41,282 bases of DNA from JASHVB01 sp035535035 (GTDB lineage: Bacteria; Pseudomonadota; Alphaproteobacteria; Acetobacterales; Acetobacteraceae), in NCBI GenBank assembly GCA_035535035.1, contig DATLQW010000235.1:1-41282 (forward strand), in the 5' to 3' direction. This document shows positions 33,559-41,154 of this stretch, piece by piece. A model generated the notes under the pieces. It saw only the letters and a program-made list of their open reading frames with translations. It ran no database searches and had not been told where the DNA came from. The position numbers were made by a program, and so were the translations under genes. The stretch's first letter is position 1; each line of letters begins with the position of its first letter.

Positions 33559-35961
33559 CTATAGCCGCAGATGGCGCAGCCGGAGCGCATTGGTCACAAC
33601 GGACACCGAACTCAGCGACATGGCCAGTGCGGCGATGATCGGACTCAGCAGGATGCCGAACGCCGGATAGAGGGCGCCGGCGGCAATCGGCACGCCAAGC
33701 GCGTTATAGACGAACGCGAAGAACAGGTTCTGGCGGATATTGCGCATGGTGGCGCGGCTGAGATGCCGGGCGCGCGCGATCCCGGCAAGATCGCCCTTCA
33801 CCAGTGTCACGCCGGCGCTCTGGATGGCGACCTCGGTCCCGGTGCCCATGGCGATGCCGACATCCGCCTCCGCCAGTGCCGGCGCGTCGTTCACTCCGTC
33901 GCCGGCCATCGCGACGATGCGGCCTTCGCTTCGCAGGCGGCGCACCACGCGGTGCTTGTCTTCCGGCAGCACGTCCGCCTCGACATCGGTGATCTTCAAC
34001 TGGCTTGCCACCGCTTCCGCGGTCCGGCGATTGTCGCCGGTGAGCATGACGATGCGCACACCATCCATGCGCAACGCTTCCAGCGCTGCGGGGGTAGTTT
34101 CCTTGATCGGATCAGCCACCGCGATCATGCCGCCCAGCCGGCCGTTCACCGCGGCAAACAACACCGTTGCTCCGCTCGCGCGCAGTTGGTTGGCGGCTTC
34201 GGTCAGGGAACTGACATCGACCTTTCCGGCCTGCATCAGCGTGGCGTTGCCCAATGCCACGCGCCGGCCGCCGATGCTGCCCTGGACGCCCTGTCCGGTG
34301 ACGGATTGGAACCCGGCCGGTTCTTCCAGCGCGAGGCCGCGCTCCCGCGCCGAGGCGACGATGGCGGCGGCAAGCGGATGCTCGCTCGATTGTTCGAGGC
34401 ACGCGGCAAGGCGCAGCATGTCCTGCTCGGCAAAGCCGGAGGCAGGCACGATGTTGGTGACGCGCGGCTTGCCCATGGTCAACGTGCCGGTCTTGTCCAC
34501 CACAAGGGTGTCCACGCGCTCCAGCCGCTCCAGTGCCTCGGCGGAACGGATCAGCACGCCGGCCGTCGCGCCCTTGCCCACGCCGACCTGAATCGACATG
34601 GGCGTTGCGAGGCCAAGAGCGCAGGGGCAGGCGATGATCAGCACCGATACTGCCGCCGCCAGACCGTAGGCCAGCGCCGGCGCAGGCCCCCAGATCGCCC
34701 AGGCGATGAAGGCCACGACGGCGGCCGCCACCACCGCCGGCACGAAATAGCCGGCCACCGTGTCGGCGAGCCGCTGAATGGGCGCGCGGGACCGCTGCGC
34801 TTCGGCGACCATGGCGACGATGCGGGCAAGCACCGTGTCCGCGCCGACCTTCTCGGCGCGCATGATCAGCGCGCCGGTGCCGTTCACCGTGCCGCCGATC
34901 AGTTTGGAGCCGGGCTCCTTGGCCACGGCCATCGATTCGCCGGTGACCAGAGACTCGTCCACGCTGCTCCGCCCTTCCAGCGCCGTGCCGTCCACCGGCA
35001 CGCCGTCGCCCGGTCGGACGCGCAGCCGATCGCCCGCCTGGACTCGATCGAGCGTGATCTCTTCATCCGTGCCGTCGGCTCGGATGCGTCGGGTGGTCTT
35101 CGGCGCCAGGTTGAGCAAGGCGCGGATGGCGCCGCCGGTCTGCTCGCGTGCCCGGAGTTCCAGAACCTGGCCAAGCAGGACAAGCACGGTAATCACGGCG
35201 GCGGCCTCGAAATACGTGGCAACCGTCCCGTCCGGGCCGCGGAATCCCACCGGGAAGATGCCCGGCGTGAAGGCCGCAACCAAGCTGTAGATGTAGGCGG
35301 TGCCGACGCCGAGCGCGATAAGGCTGAACATATTGAGATGGCGTCGCATCACGGATTTCCAGCCGCGCACGAAAAACGGCCATCCCGCCCACAGCACGAC
35401 GGGCGTTGCGAGCACGAACTGCAGCCACATCGACGCGCGCGCCGGCACCAGCCGGCCGAGCTGCACGCCCGGGATAAAGTCGGCCATGGCCAGCACAAAC
35501 ACCGGGACGGCGAGCGCCAGGCCGAGCCAGAACCTGCGGGTCATATCAAGAAGTTCAGGATTGGGGCCAACTTCGGCGGATGGCGCCACGGCTTCGAGCG
35601 CCATGCCGCAGATGGGGCAGTTGCCCGGATGATCCTGGCGTATCTCCGGGTGCATCGGACAGGTCCAGGTCGCACCTGGCGTGGCAACCGGCGCCGGAGC
35701 GGATTCGGCGCGCGGCAGATACGTCCCCGGCTCGGCGACAAACTTCTCGCGGCACCGTGCCGAGCAGAAATGGAAGGTCTCTCCCTGATACTCGAAGCGA
35801 TGCTTCGAGGTTCGAGGATCGACGGCCATGCCGCAGACCGGGTCGGTGACGGTTGCTGTCCCGCCGGGCGCGGCAACCGCCGCCGCGTGATGGTCATGCG
35901 CTGCATGCGGGTGGCGGTCGTGCCCGGCATCGGGCGCGCCGCGTGACAGGGTTTCGTTCAT
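33559..35961 (-). CDS. copA: Copper-exporting P-type ATPase
   Basis: The 800-residue protein pumps copper out of the cytoplasm. In place of the usual N-terminal CxxC metal-binding domains it carries a His-rich start (HDRHPHAAHDHH), a YHS domain (DPVCGMAVD) and a heavy-metal-binding domain (WTCPMHPEIRQDHPGNCPIC). The core follows: CPC in ACPCALGLATP near residue 445, DKTGTLT near 487, GDGVNDAPAL near 690, and MSLSSVSVVTNALRLR in the last helix, as in Cu(I) pumps. GGAGG eight bases upstream sets the ATG at 35961. It is divergent from csoR. Confidence 0.93.
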   Translation of the reverse strand: MNETLSRGAPDAGHDRHPHAAHDHHAAAVAAPGGTATVTDPVCGMAVDPRTSKHRFEYQGETFHFCSARCREKFVAEPGTYLPRAESAPAPVATPGATWTCPMHPEIRQDHPGNCPICGMALEAVAPSAEVGPNPELLDMTRRFWLGLALAVPVFVLAMADFIPGVQLGRLVPARASMWLQFVLATPVVLWAGWPFFVRGWKSVMRRHLNMFSLIALGVGTAYIYSLVAAFTPGIFPVGFRGPDGTVATYFEAAAVITVLVLLGQVLELRAREQTGGAIRALLNLAPKTTRRIRADGTDEEITLDRVQAGDRLRVRPGDGVPVDGTALEGRSSVDESLVTGESMAVAKEPGSKLIGGTVNGTGALIMRAEKVGADTVLARIVAMVAEAQRSRAPIQRLADTVAGYFVPAVVAAAVVAFIAWAIWGPAPALAYGLAAAVSVLIIACPCALGLATPMSIQVGVGKGATAGVLIRSAEALERLERVDTLVVDKTGTLTMGKPRVTNIVPASGFAEQDMLRLAACLEQSSEHPLAAAIVASARERGLALEEPAGFQSVTGQGVQGSIGGRRVALGNATLMQAGKVDVSSLTEAANQLRASGATVLFAAVNGRLGGMIAVADPIKETTPAALEALRMDGVRIVMLTGDNRRTAEAVASQLKITDVEADVLPEDKHRVVRRLRSEGRIVAMAGDGVNDAPALAEADVGIAMGTGTEVAIQSAGVTLVKGDLAGIARARHLSRATMRNIRQNLFFAFVYNALGVPIAAGALYPAFGILLSPIIAALAMSLSSVSVVTNALRLRHLRL

Positions 35962-35990
35962 GGCTCGGCCTCCACGGAACAGCAGCCGCA

Positions 35991-36043
35991 TTGACAGCGA
36001 TCCGCTACCGCCTTTATATACCCCTCATGGGTATGGTATGCAA
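35991..36043. promoter_or_regulatory. Divergent copA/csoR promoters sharing one -10, with CsoR operator
   Basis: For csoR (plus): TTGACA at 35991-35996, an 18-base spacer and TATATA at 36015-36020. For copA (minus): TTGCAT at 36043-36038, a 17-base spacer and the same TATATA, which is its own complement. The palindrome ATACCC-CTCAT-GGGTAT at 36018-36034 fits CsoR-type operators; it lies across the copA spacer and the expected csoR transcription start. One bound repressor would silence both genes. Confidence 0.7.
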
Positions 36044-36045
36044 CC

Positions 36046-36321
36046 ATGCATGAGATAACAAGGCGGGCAGTGTCGCTCCGGCTCAAGCGGATCGAGGGCC
36101 AGGTCAGCGGCCTGCTCCGCATGGTAGAAGGCGACCGTTACTGCGTGGACGTCTTGATCCAGATCAATGCGGTCCGCGCGGCGCTGCATAAGGTGGAGCA
36201 GCAAATCCTGAAGGATCATGTATCGCACTGTGTGGCGGGTGCTTTCGCGTCGGGTAATCCGATCGAGCAGCAGCACAAGGTCGAGGAATTGGTCGAGACG
36301 ATCGGGCGCATGACGAGGTGA
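36046..36321 (+). CDS. csoR: CsoR-family copper-sensing repressor
   Basis: The 91-residue all-helical protein belongs to the DUF156 (CsoR/RcnR/FrmR) family. The copper ligands of CsoR (Cys-His-Cys) are present as C33, H58 and C62, with the same spacing of 25 and 4 residues as in the Mycobacterium CsoR. The N-terminal helix RLKRIEGQVSGLLRMVE is the family signature. Copper binding is expected to release the repressor from the operator just upstream. There is no ribosome binding site, and the expected leader is only about 20 bases, so the transcript may be almost leaderless. Ni/Co sensing is less likely given the residues and the neighbours. Confidence 0.88.
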   Translation: MHEITRRAVSLRLKRIEGQVSGLLRMVEGDRYCVDVLIQINAVRAALHKVEQQILKDHVSHCVAGAFASGNPIEQQHKVEELVETIGRMTR

Positions 36322-36327
36322 CGGTCC

Positions 36328-36699
36328 ATGCCGGGAGGCGCGGTGCGCAGGGTGCGGGGGATGATCGCGGGGCTGTTGGTCCTGGCGATCCTGCTGTCGT
36401 CCGGCACACCGGCGGCGCTGGCGATGCTCCGCGGTTCCAACCACCACGATGCGAATCTGGCGGGCCAGACCGTTTCCGCGGCCGGCAATGGTGTAACGAC
36501 GCCGGCGCGTGATCGTGACCACGGACTGCCGTGTTGCATCGCGGGCCAGTGCACACTGCACGCATATTGGGTATCGGCCCGGCCCAGCAATGCCGCCTGT
36601 CTTTCGGTGTTTGCCATTGTGTATCGGCCGAGCCGCGATGCATCGCCGCCGGGCACCGCGGCGAGGCCAGTGTCACCGCCGCCGCGAGCGGCCGTCTGA
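36328..36699 (+). CDS. Secreted small Cys/His protein of the copper island
   Basis: The 123-residue product starts with a signal peptide (MIAGLLVLAILLSSG, AALA cleavage region). The mature part has NHHDANLAG, HGLPCCIAGQCTLHAYW (three cysteines and two histidines close together) and a Pro-rich end. Similar small periplasmic proteins of unknown function often accompany copper-resistance genes; the CCIAGQC cluster could bind copper. It starts six bases after csoR and is likely in the same transcript. Confidence 0.65.
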   Translation: MPGGAVRRVRGMIAGLLVLAILLSSGTPAALAMLRGSNHHDANLAGQTVSAAGNGVTTPARDRDHGLPCCIAGQCTLHAYWVSARPSNAACLSVFAIVYRPSRDASPPGTAARPVSPPPRAAV

Positions 36700-36988
36700 C
36701 CGGCCTCGGGATTGCCGCGGGTTGCTGGCCGTCTGACTGGCCTCCCCGTTCTCCCCGGGTTGGAGCCTGGCCCGTCGCGGACGCTCAGGCGTCTGCCGTC
36801 GCTCACACCAGACGAATCGCGAGCCCACACATGGCTTCCCACTTGTCCGGGCGTCATCCTCCGACGACCGCGGCCGCTTTCGGAGCGCTCGGCGACGCGC
36901 TCATACCCGGCCAGGGTCGCGGTCAGGCCGCGGCGGGCCACGCCCCTGCCGGTCTTGTCGCCGGACACCGAACGATCGAGCCGCGTGA

Positions 36989-37176
36989 GACAGGTCCGCG
37001 CTGGAGGGCCGAGCGCGGCGCGGCGCCATACGGGGCACGGTCCTGGTACCGGCACGCGGCATCGTCACCGTTGCCTTCGACGCCGGCACTCCTGGCCGCT
37101 GCTGCCGCACTGTCACAACTTGTTCCACATGGCGACCGGCATGATGGCCGAGATCGCCTGCGACCACGTTGCCTGA
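36989..37176 (+). pseudogene. Multicopper oxidase C-terminal remnant
   Basis: One frame encodes ALEGRARRGAIRGTVLVPAR and IVTVAFDAGTPGR. After a one-base loss near 37100 the next frame continues LPHCHNLFHMATGMMAEIAC to the TGA at 37176. HCHxxxHxxxGM is the C-terminal copper motif of CopA/CueO-type multicopper oxidases. The first ~80% of the gene is missing, so this is a decayed periplasmic Cu(I) oxidase gene. From 36700 to 36988 I see no gene. Confidence 0.75.
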
Positions 37177-37202
37177 TTCAAATCGAGGAAAGGAACTCCC
37201 CC

Positions 37203-37817
37203 ATGCTCTCCGCCACCCGTACCGCCGTCACGGCGATCATCCTGGCAACATCAATGGCCATGGCCCATGCGCAGACACCGGATCAAGACCACGCCGCGCA
37301 TCACCCGGCGGCGCAAGGCACCCAGCCCGCGCAGCCGCCGACCGGGCTGGGCCGGGGTCCCATGGGAGGCCCCGGTGCCGGCATGATGGGCAACGGTGCC
37401 GGGATGATGGGTAGCGGGCCCCGAATGATGGGCGGTGGTGCCGGGATGATGGGCGGGTCCTGGAACACCACGAGCTACCTCGGCTCCCTGAAGACGGAGC
37501 TCGGCATCACCCAACGCCAGGGACCAGCCTGGAAGGAGTACGCCGACACAGTGTCGGGCATCGGGGAGCAGATGCAGGGACTGCACCAGACCATGTTCGA
37601 GGCTATGGGCACAGCCTCGTGGCAGGAGCGCCGGGACATGATGAACCATATGTTCCAGGCGCGGCAGCAGGCTTCCGACACCGTGCACGATGCGGCCGCC
37701 AGGCTGGTTGCGGCGCTCGATCCGACGCAGCAGGCGAAGGCGCGGAGGATCCTGCCCGGCCTTGCCTATGGTCCGGGCATGATGGGCCGGCGCGGGCCGG
37801 CCGCCGGCAGGCGCTGA
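37203..37817 (+). CDS. Met/His-rich LTxxQ-family periplasmic protein (Spy/CpxP-like)
   Basis: The 204-residue product has a signal peptide (TAVTAIILATSMAMAHA), a His-rich stretch (DQDHAAHHP) and four GMM-type repeats (GAGMMGNGAGMMGSG and similar), which suit periplasmic Cu(I) binding. The helical C-terminal half has two LTxxQ-like elements (LGITQRQGPAWKEY and LDPTQQAKARRIL), as in Spy and CpxP. The start follows AGGAAAGGA. It probably binds copper or protects proteins in the periplasm during metal stress. Confidence 0.78.
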   Translation: MLSATRTAVTAIILATSMAMAHAQTPDQDHAAHHPAAQGTQPAQPPTGLGRGPMGGPGAGMMGNGAGMMGSGPRMMGGGAGMMGGSWNTTSYLGSLKTELGITQRQGPAWKEYADTVSGIGEQMQGLHQTMFEAMGTASWQERRDMMNHMFQARQQASDTVHDAAARLVAALDPTQQAKARRILPGLAYGPGMMGRRGPAAGRR

Positions 37818-37904
37818 CAGCCGTCGCCGGAACAGACTTCCTCCCGTCCCGCACTTTGCTGCTGTGCAGGGTTGGCATGCGGGTACACGCAAAAGGCCAA
37901 AAAG

Positions 37905-38144
37905 ATGGACCATGGAACGAATATCCCGCCGTGGCGCACAAAGGGCGGCGTGGTGCTGTGCGGTTTCCTCGCCATCGCGGCGTTCTTCCTCATTGCCGAG
38001 CACCGCGCCCACCTCGTCCTCGCAGTTCCATACCTTCCGTGGCTGCTGTTGCTGGCCTGCCCGCTGATGCATCTCTTCATGCATGGCGGGCACGGCAGCC
38101 ACGGCGATCATGGGGACAGCGGACCGCCGGCGCGTCGCGACTGA
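37905..38144 (+). CDS. DUF2933 membrane protein
   Basis: The 79-residue product has two hydrophobic helices (VLCGFLAIAAFFLIAE and LPWLLLLACPLMHLFMH) and ends in HGGHGSHGDHGD. The pattern matches DUF2933, small inner-membrane proteins common in copper and heavy-metal clusters; their function is unknown. The ATG at 37905 (MDHGTNIPPW) is taken as start; the upstream in-frame ATG at 37872 has no similarity to the family. Confidence 0.72.
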   Translation: MDHGTNIPPWRTKGGVVLCGFLAIAAFFLIAEHRAHLVLAVPYLPWLLLLACPLMHLFMHGGHGSHGDHGDSGPPARRD

Positions 38145-38170
38145 GCCGGCCGATGCAGGGAATGACGCCG

Positions 38171-38401
38171 ATGCATCACGATTATTCGGATTACGGACTA
38201 TGGTCCCTGGCAATCATCAACTCAGGGGTCTTCATCCTCTTCGTGCTCAGTTTCTTCAAGCCGCGGACCAGACGCGACTGGCGCTCGTTCAGCGCGTTCC
38301 TGATCGCGCTGTTGTTGTTGTTGCCGTTCTGCACCGCAGGGCCGGCGACGGCGGCATGTCGGGCAGACCAGCAGCACAGCAGACCAGCAGCACATGTGTG
38401 A
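38171..38401 (+). CDS. Truncated methyltransferase-family membrane protein
   Basis: The N-terminal part (YGLWSLAIINSGVFILFVLSF, then KPRTRRDWRSFSAFLIAL) matches the start of isoprenylcysteine carboxyl methyltransferase-like proteins found beside DUF2933 genes. The usual continuation (VALFTEMYGFP type) is replaced by LLLLPFCTAG and a short unrelated tail, so only about 45 of some 200 residues remain. It was probably truncated by deletion and is unlikely to be an enzyme. Starts at 38153 and 38162 are also in frame; AGGGA nine bases ahead favours 38171. Confidence 0.5.
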   Translation: MHHDYSDYGLWSLAIINSGVFILFVLSFFKPRTRRDWRSFSAFLIALLLLLPFCTAGPATAACRADQQHSRPAAHV

Positions 38402-38407
38402 GCACCC

Positions 38408-38761
38408 ATGAACTCCGGAATTGAGAGCCTTCTCTGGTATGGGCTGATCGCCCTTGCGTTCTTCTTCATGATGCGCGGCGGATGCGGCGCGCATGTTATG
38501 GGCCACGGTCACCGTCACCATGGTGAGGAACCGCATTCGCCATCTGGCAGCGGCGGCTCCGCGCTGCTGCCGTCCGGCAAGGCGATCGACCCCGTCTGCG
38601 GCACCGAAGTCGATCCAGCGTCGGCAAGGTCCTGTGTCTATCGCGGAACGCCCTATTTCTTCTGCTCGCCCGAGCACCGGGAGACATTCGAGAGTCATCC
38701 CGATCGATATATGCGCGGCTCGGTTCCAACATCGTTCAGGGAGTCGCAATCGCATGACTGA
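38408..38761 (+). CDS. YHS domain membrane protein
   Basis: The 117-residue product has one N-terminal helix (SLLWYGLIALAFFFMM), a His-rich linker (MGHGHRHHGEE) and a YHS domain (DPVCGTEVDPASARS, then YFFCSPEHRETFESHPDRY) with two cysteines that could bind Cu. The YHS domain of CopA at 35961 is similar in type. The gene overlaps the DUF5676 gene by eight bases (ATGACTGA). It is likely a metal-binding protein at the inner membrane. Confidence 0.78.
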   Translation: MNSGIESLLWYGLIALAFFFMMRGGCGAHVMGHGHRHHGEEPHSPSGSGGSALLPSGKAIDPVCGTEVDPASARSCVYRGTPYFFCSPEHRETFESHPDRYMRGSVPTSFRESQSHD

Positions 38762-39071
38762 ATCGTATCGCCAAACCTCGGCCGCTGAAATGAGCGCGCG
38801 GCTGCGCAACGCCCCAAGGCTCCCGGTCGTCCCGCTGGGCCTCAGTCTCGGCGGGTTCCTGGTCATAACGTATATCCTGTGCATCGGCTTCGACCTGATT
38901 TTCCCCGGCCAGGCGATGTACCAGACGTGGCTGCGGCTGTTGCCGGGGTTCACCTGGTTAAGCTGGGGCAGCTTCCTCCTCGGCCTCGTCGAGAGCTTCG
39001 CATACGGATGGTATGTCGCTCTCGTCTTTGCCCCGCTGTTCAACTTCTTCGCCGCGAAGTTCGAGAAGTAG
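38754..39071 (+). CDS. DUF5676 family membrane protein
   Basis: The 105-residue product has two or three hydrophobic segments (LGLSLGGFLVITYILCIGF, WLSWGSFLLGLVESFAYGWY, VALVFAPLFNFFAAKF) with the FDLIFPGQAMYQTW loop seen in DUF5676 proteins. These usually lie in copper or heavy-metal clusters. Function is unknown. It is coupled to the YHS gene by an eight-base overlap. Confidence 0.8.
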   Translation: MTESYRQTSAAEMSARLRNAPRLPVVPLGLSLGGFLVITYILCIGFDLIFPGQAMYQTWLRLLPGFTWLSWGSFLLGLVESFAYGWYVALVFAPLFNFFAAKFEK

Positions 39072-39095
39072 ATCGCTGACTGAAAGAGGTTATGG

Positions 39096-39224
39096 ATGCA
39101 GGCCAACGGAATGATGGGCTTTGGGATGACGTGGGACATGGCTCTCGTGTGGCTCTTGCTGTTGATCCTCGTCATCCTCGGCGTCGCCGCGCTGGTTAAA
39201 TACGTGTTCCGTGGACGCGGCTGA
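39096..39224 (+). CDS. 42-residue single-helix membrane protein
   Basis: The product begins MQANGMMGFGM, has one long helix (LVWLLLLILVILGVAALVKY) and ends VFRGRG. AGAGG at 39085-39089, six bases upstream, gives a good ribosome binding site. It is like the small SHOCT-type proteins at the ends of metal clusters, but without the SHOCT domain. It is likely the last gene of the copper operon. Confidence 0.55.
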   Translation: MQANGMMGFGMTWDMALVWLLLLILVILGVAALVKYVFRGRG

Positions 39225-39552
39225 CACGGTCTTGCCGTATGCCGGCTCAGATCCGCGCCGAGGTGTTGCCGGCCGTCAAGGCCGCCGGCCGCCGGTTCGT
39301 GCATTTGGTTCGGTTCCATTCACCAGGCCCACGAAGCACGCCAGGCTCGCAAAGAGGCTGACGCTGGCCTGGTCCCGGATCGGCGACCTTCGCGATGAGA
39401 GCGAAACAGAAGGTCCCTCGGGCCGGCGCGACCGGAGCCCGACTCTGGAACCGCTTTCATCGACGGCGGGTCGGCAACGCCGGTGGGAAACGCATGCCAA
39501 CCAGAAGCATTTTCAGCTCGGCGGGGTGGATTGCCGAGGGGTGTCGCCGGAT

Positions 39553-39622
39553 CTCAGGCGATCATCGAGTGGTATGAGACCAGCGCCGCATCATCTGAAT
39601 TTAGGCTATCGGCGGCGGTGAT
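39553..39622 (+). pseudogene. Possible IS3-type transposase 3' remnant
   Basis: With one or two frame changes the DNA reads EWY, then DQRR, HH and LNLGYR, the end of IS3-family OrfB (WYNxxRRHxxLGYRTP). No start, no other transposase part and no terminal repeats are seen. The gap 39225-39790 shows no other gene; it is a mix of low coding potential and AT-rich sequence near 39600-39720. Confidence 0.35.
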
Positions 39623-39790
39623 AAAACCAAAACGCGAACAGATCTCCGGACTCTTTTCCGCGAACCGGGAGGTATGGACAATAAATACACGCTATGAGGG
39701 TATATCTGTGCCTTGATGGCTGGAAAAGGCGATCAAGTGCGGTTACATTGCTAGCGGTAACGCGGCTGTGACCGCGGGGGGATCGGATCG

Positions 39791-40795
39791 GTGGACCGGC
39801 TGACCAGCATGACGGTGTTCGCCCGCGTCGCCGCGAAGCGAAGTTTCTCTGCCGCCGCACGGGAACTCGGCATGTCCCAGGCCACGGCCAGCAAGCACGT
39901 GCAGACGCTGGAGGGCTGGCTCGGCGCGAGGCTGCTGCATCGCACGACCAGGCGGGTCGGGCTGACCGAAGCCGGCGCGACTTTCTTTGCCCAGTGCGTG
40001 CACATCCTGGACGATATGGAGACGGCGCGGCAGACCGGGCAGACCGCGGCCGGGTTGCGCGGCAACCTGCTGATCATCGCGCCGATGGGTTTCGGTAGTA
40101 TCCGGCTGGCAGCCTTGATGGTCGAATTCATGGAGAAGAATCCGGACCTCTCGATGACCGTTAGCGTGTGCGACCGGCCAGTGGACGTGATCGAGGAGGG
40201 CTATGACCTGGCGATCCGGGTCTGGGCCTGTCCGCCGGACGATCCCAGGCTGGTGGTGCATCCGCTTCTGCCGCTGCGCTTCGCCGTCTGCGCCACGCCG
40301 GCCTATCTGGCCGCATACGGCACACCGAGCGTGCCGGCCGACCTTGCCCGGCTGGTCTGCCTGACCGACAGCCGTTATCCGGACGGCGTCTGGCGCTTCA
40401 TCGGTCCAGGCGGGGAATCCGAGGTTTCGGTAGGCGGGCGCCTGAAGACCGACAACGGCCTGCTGCGCCGGGAAGCGGCGCGAAGCGGCGGCGGTGTGCT
40501 GCTGACGCCGGAATATCTGGTGGAGGGCGATATCGCCGCCGGGCGTCTGGTGCGGCTGCTGCCTGGCTATACGCCGAAGGCGCTGCGGCTCGACGCGGTT
40601 TGTCCGGCCCATAGGGCGGAGTCGCCCAAGGTGCGCGGTTTCGTTGCTTTCCTGACGGCGCGGTTGGGGGAGCAGGACGCCGCCGCCCTGAGTGGGGGCG
40701 TCCTGCGGCCATTGGTGCGCTCCGTGCAGTCACGGGGGCGAGGTGACGAGGGCCAAGCAGCGGCGCATAGGGTGGTTGCCGCGGTGCCTGTCTAG
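39791..40795 (+). CDS. LysR-family transcriptional regulator
   Basis: The 334-residue product has an N-terminal helix-turn-helix (AAKRSFSAAARELGMSQATA then KHVQTLEGWLGARLLHRTTR) and a C-terminal periplasmic-binding-like effector domain, beginning LRGNLLIIAPMGFGSIRLAA. It is of the CrgA/DmlR-like subtype by style (RLVCLTDSRYPDGVWRF). The start is GTG at 39791; an internal ATG at 39809 would remove part of the first helix. No target gene is divergent from it, so its regulon cannot be guessed. The C-terminal ~40 residues (GGVLRPLVRSVQ and beyond) extend past the usual family end. Confidence 0.85.
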   Translation: MDRLTSMTVFARVAAKRSFSAAARELGMSQATASKHVQTLEGWLGARLLHRTTRRVGLTEAGATFFAQCVHILDDMETARQTGQTAAGLRGNLLIIAPMGFGSIRLAALMVEFMEKNPDLSMTVSVCDRPVDVIEEGYDLAIRVWACPPDDPRLVVHPLLPLRFAVCATPAYLAAYGTPSVPADLARLVCLTDSRYPDGVWRFIGPGGESEVSVGGRLKTDNGLLRREAARSGGGVLLTPEYLVEGDIAAGRLVRLLPGYTPKALRLDAVCPAHRAESPKVRGFVAFLTARLGEQDAAALSGGVLRPLVRSVQSRGRGDEGQAAAHRVVAAVPV

Positions 40796-40900
40796 CACCG
40801 CCCGTCATTGATTGTGCGGTCGGGCTCTGAACCGCTCGCTCCGGCAACACCGGCAGTGCCTGTGGAAACCGCCCGCTCTGCCCGGGCCACCGCACGAACC

Positions 40901-41017
40901 AATCCACCGGACCGATCCACCGGCCCGATCCACCGGCCCGATCCACCGAACCAATCCACCGGACCGACGCGCGAACCAATCCACCGGACCGATCTGCCCG
41001 GACCAATCCACCGGGCG
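40901..41017. repeat. 13-bp tandem repeat
   Basis: Nine or so units of AATCCACCGGACC/GATCCACCGGCCC follow each other, most exactly 13 bases; two are altered (12 and 14 bases). Since 13 is not a multiple of three, the array does not encode a regular peptide. It lies between the LysR gene and a promoter-like site. Copy number is likely to vary between strains. Confidence 0.85.
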
Positions 41018-41073
41018 AGCCTCGCCACACCCATGGCGCGCGTGCGTATCTCTGACATATCCAGTTATTTCCA

Positions 41074-41102
41074 TTGACACACACCCCCCGCCATGCTACA
41101 CG
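41074..41102 (+). promoter_or_regulatory. Possible sigma70 promoter
   Basis: TTGACA (41074-41079), a 17-base spacer and TACACG (41097-41102). The -35 is perfect, the -10 is weak. The AT-rich stretch ATATCCAGTTATTTCCA precedes it. It would drive the gene that begins at 41155. Confidence 0.45.
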
Positions 41103-41154
41103 CCGTGCGCGCTACGCAACCCGCCACGAAAGGCCGCTCCGTATCCCTCCCGCC

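Noticed and set aside
40398..41080. Minus-strand frames encoding WIGPVD/SGGLVR repeats
   Set aside because: They arise from the 13-bp tandem repeat read in different frames and from the antisense of the LysR gene. No start site or family similarity supports a protein.
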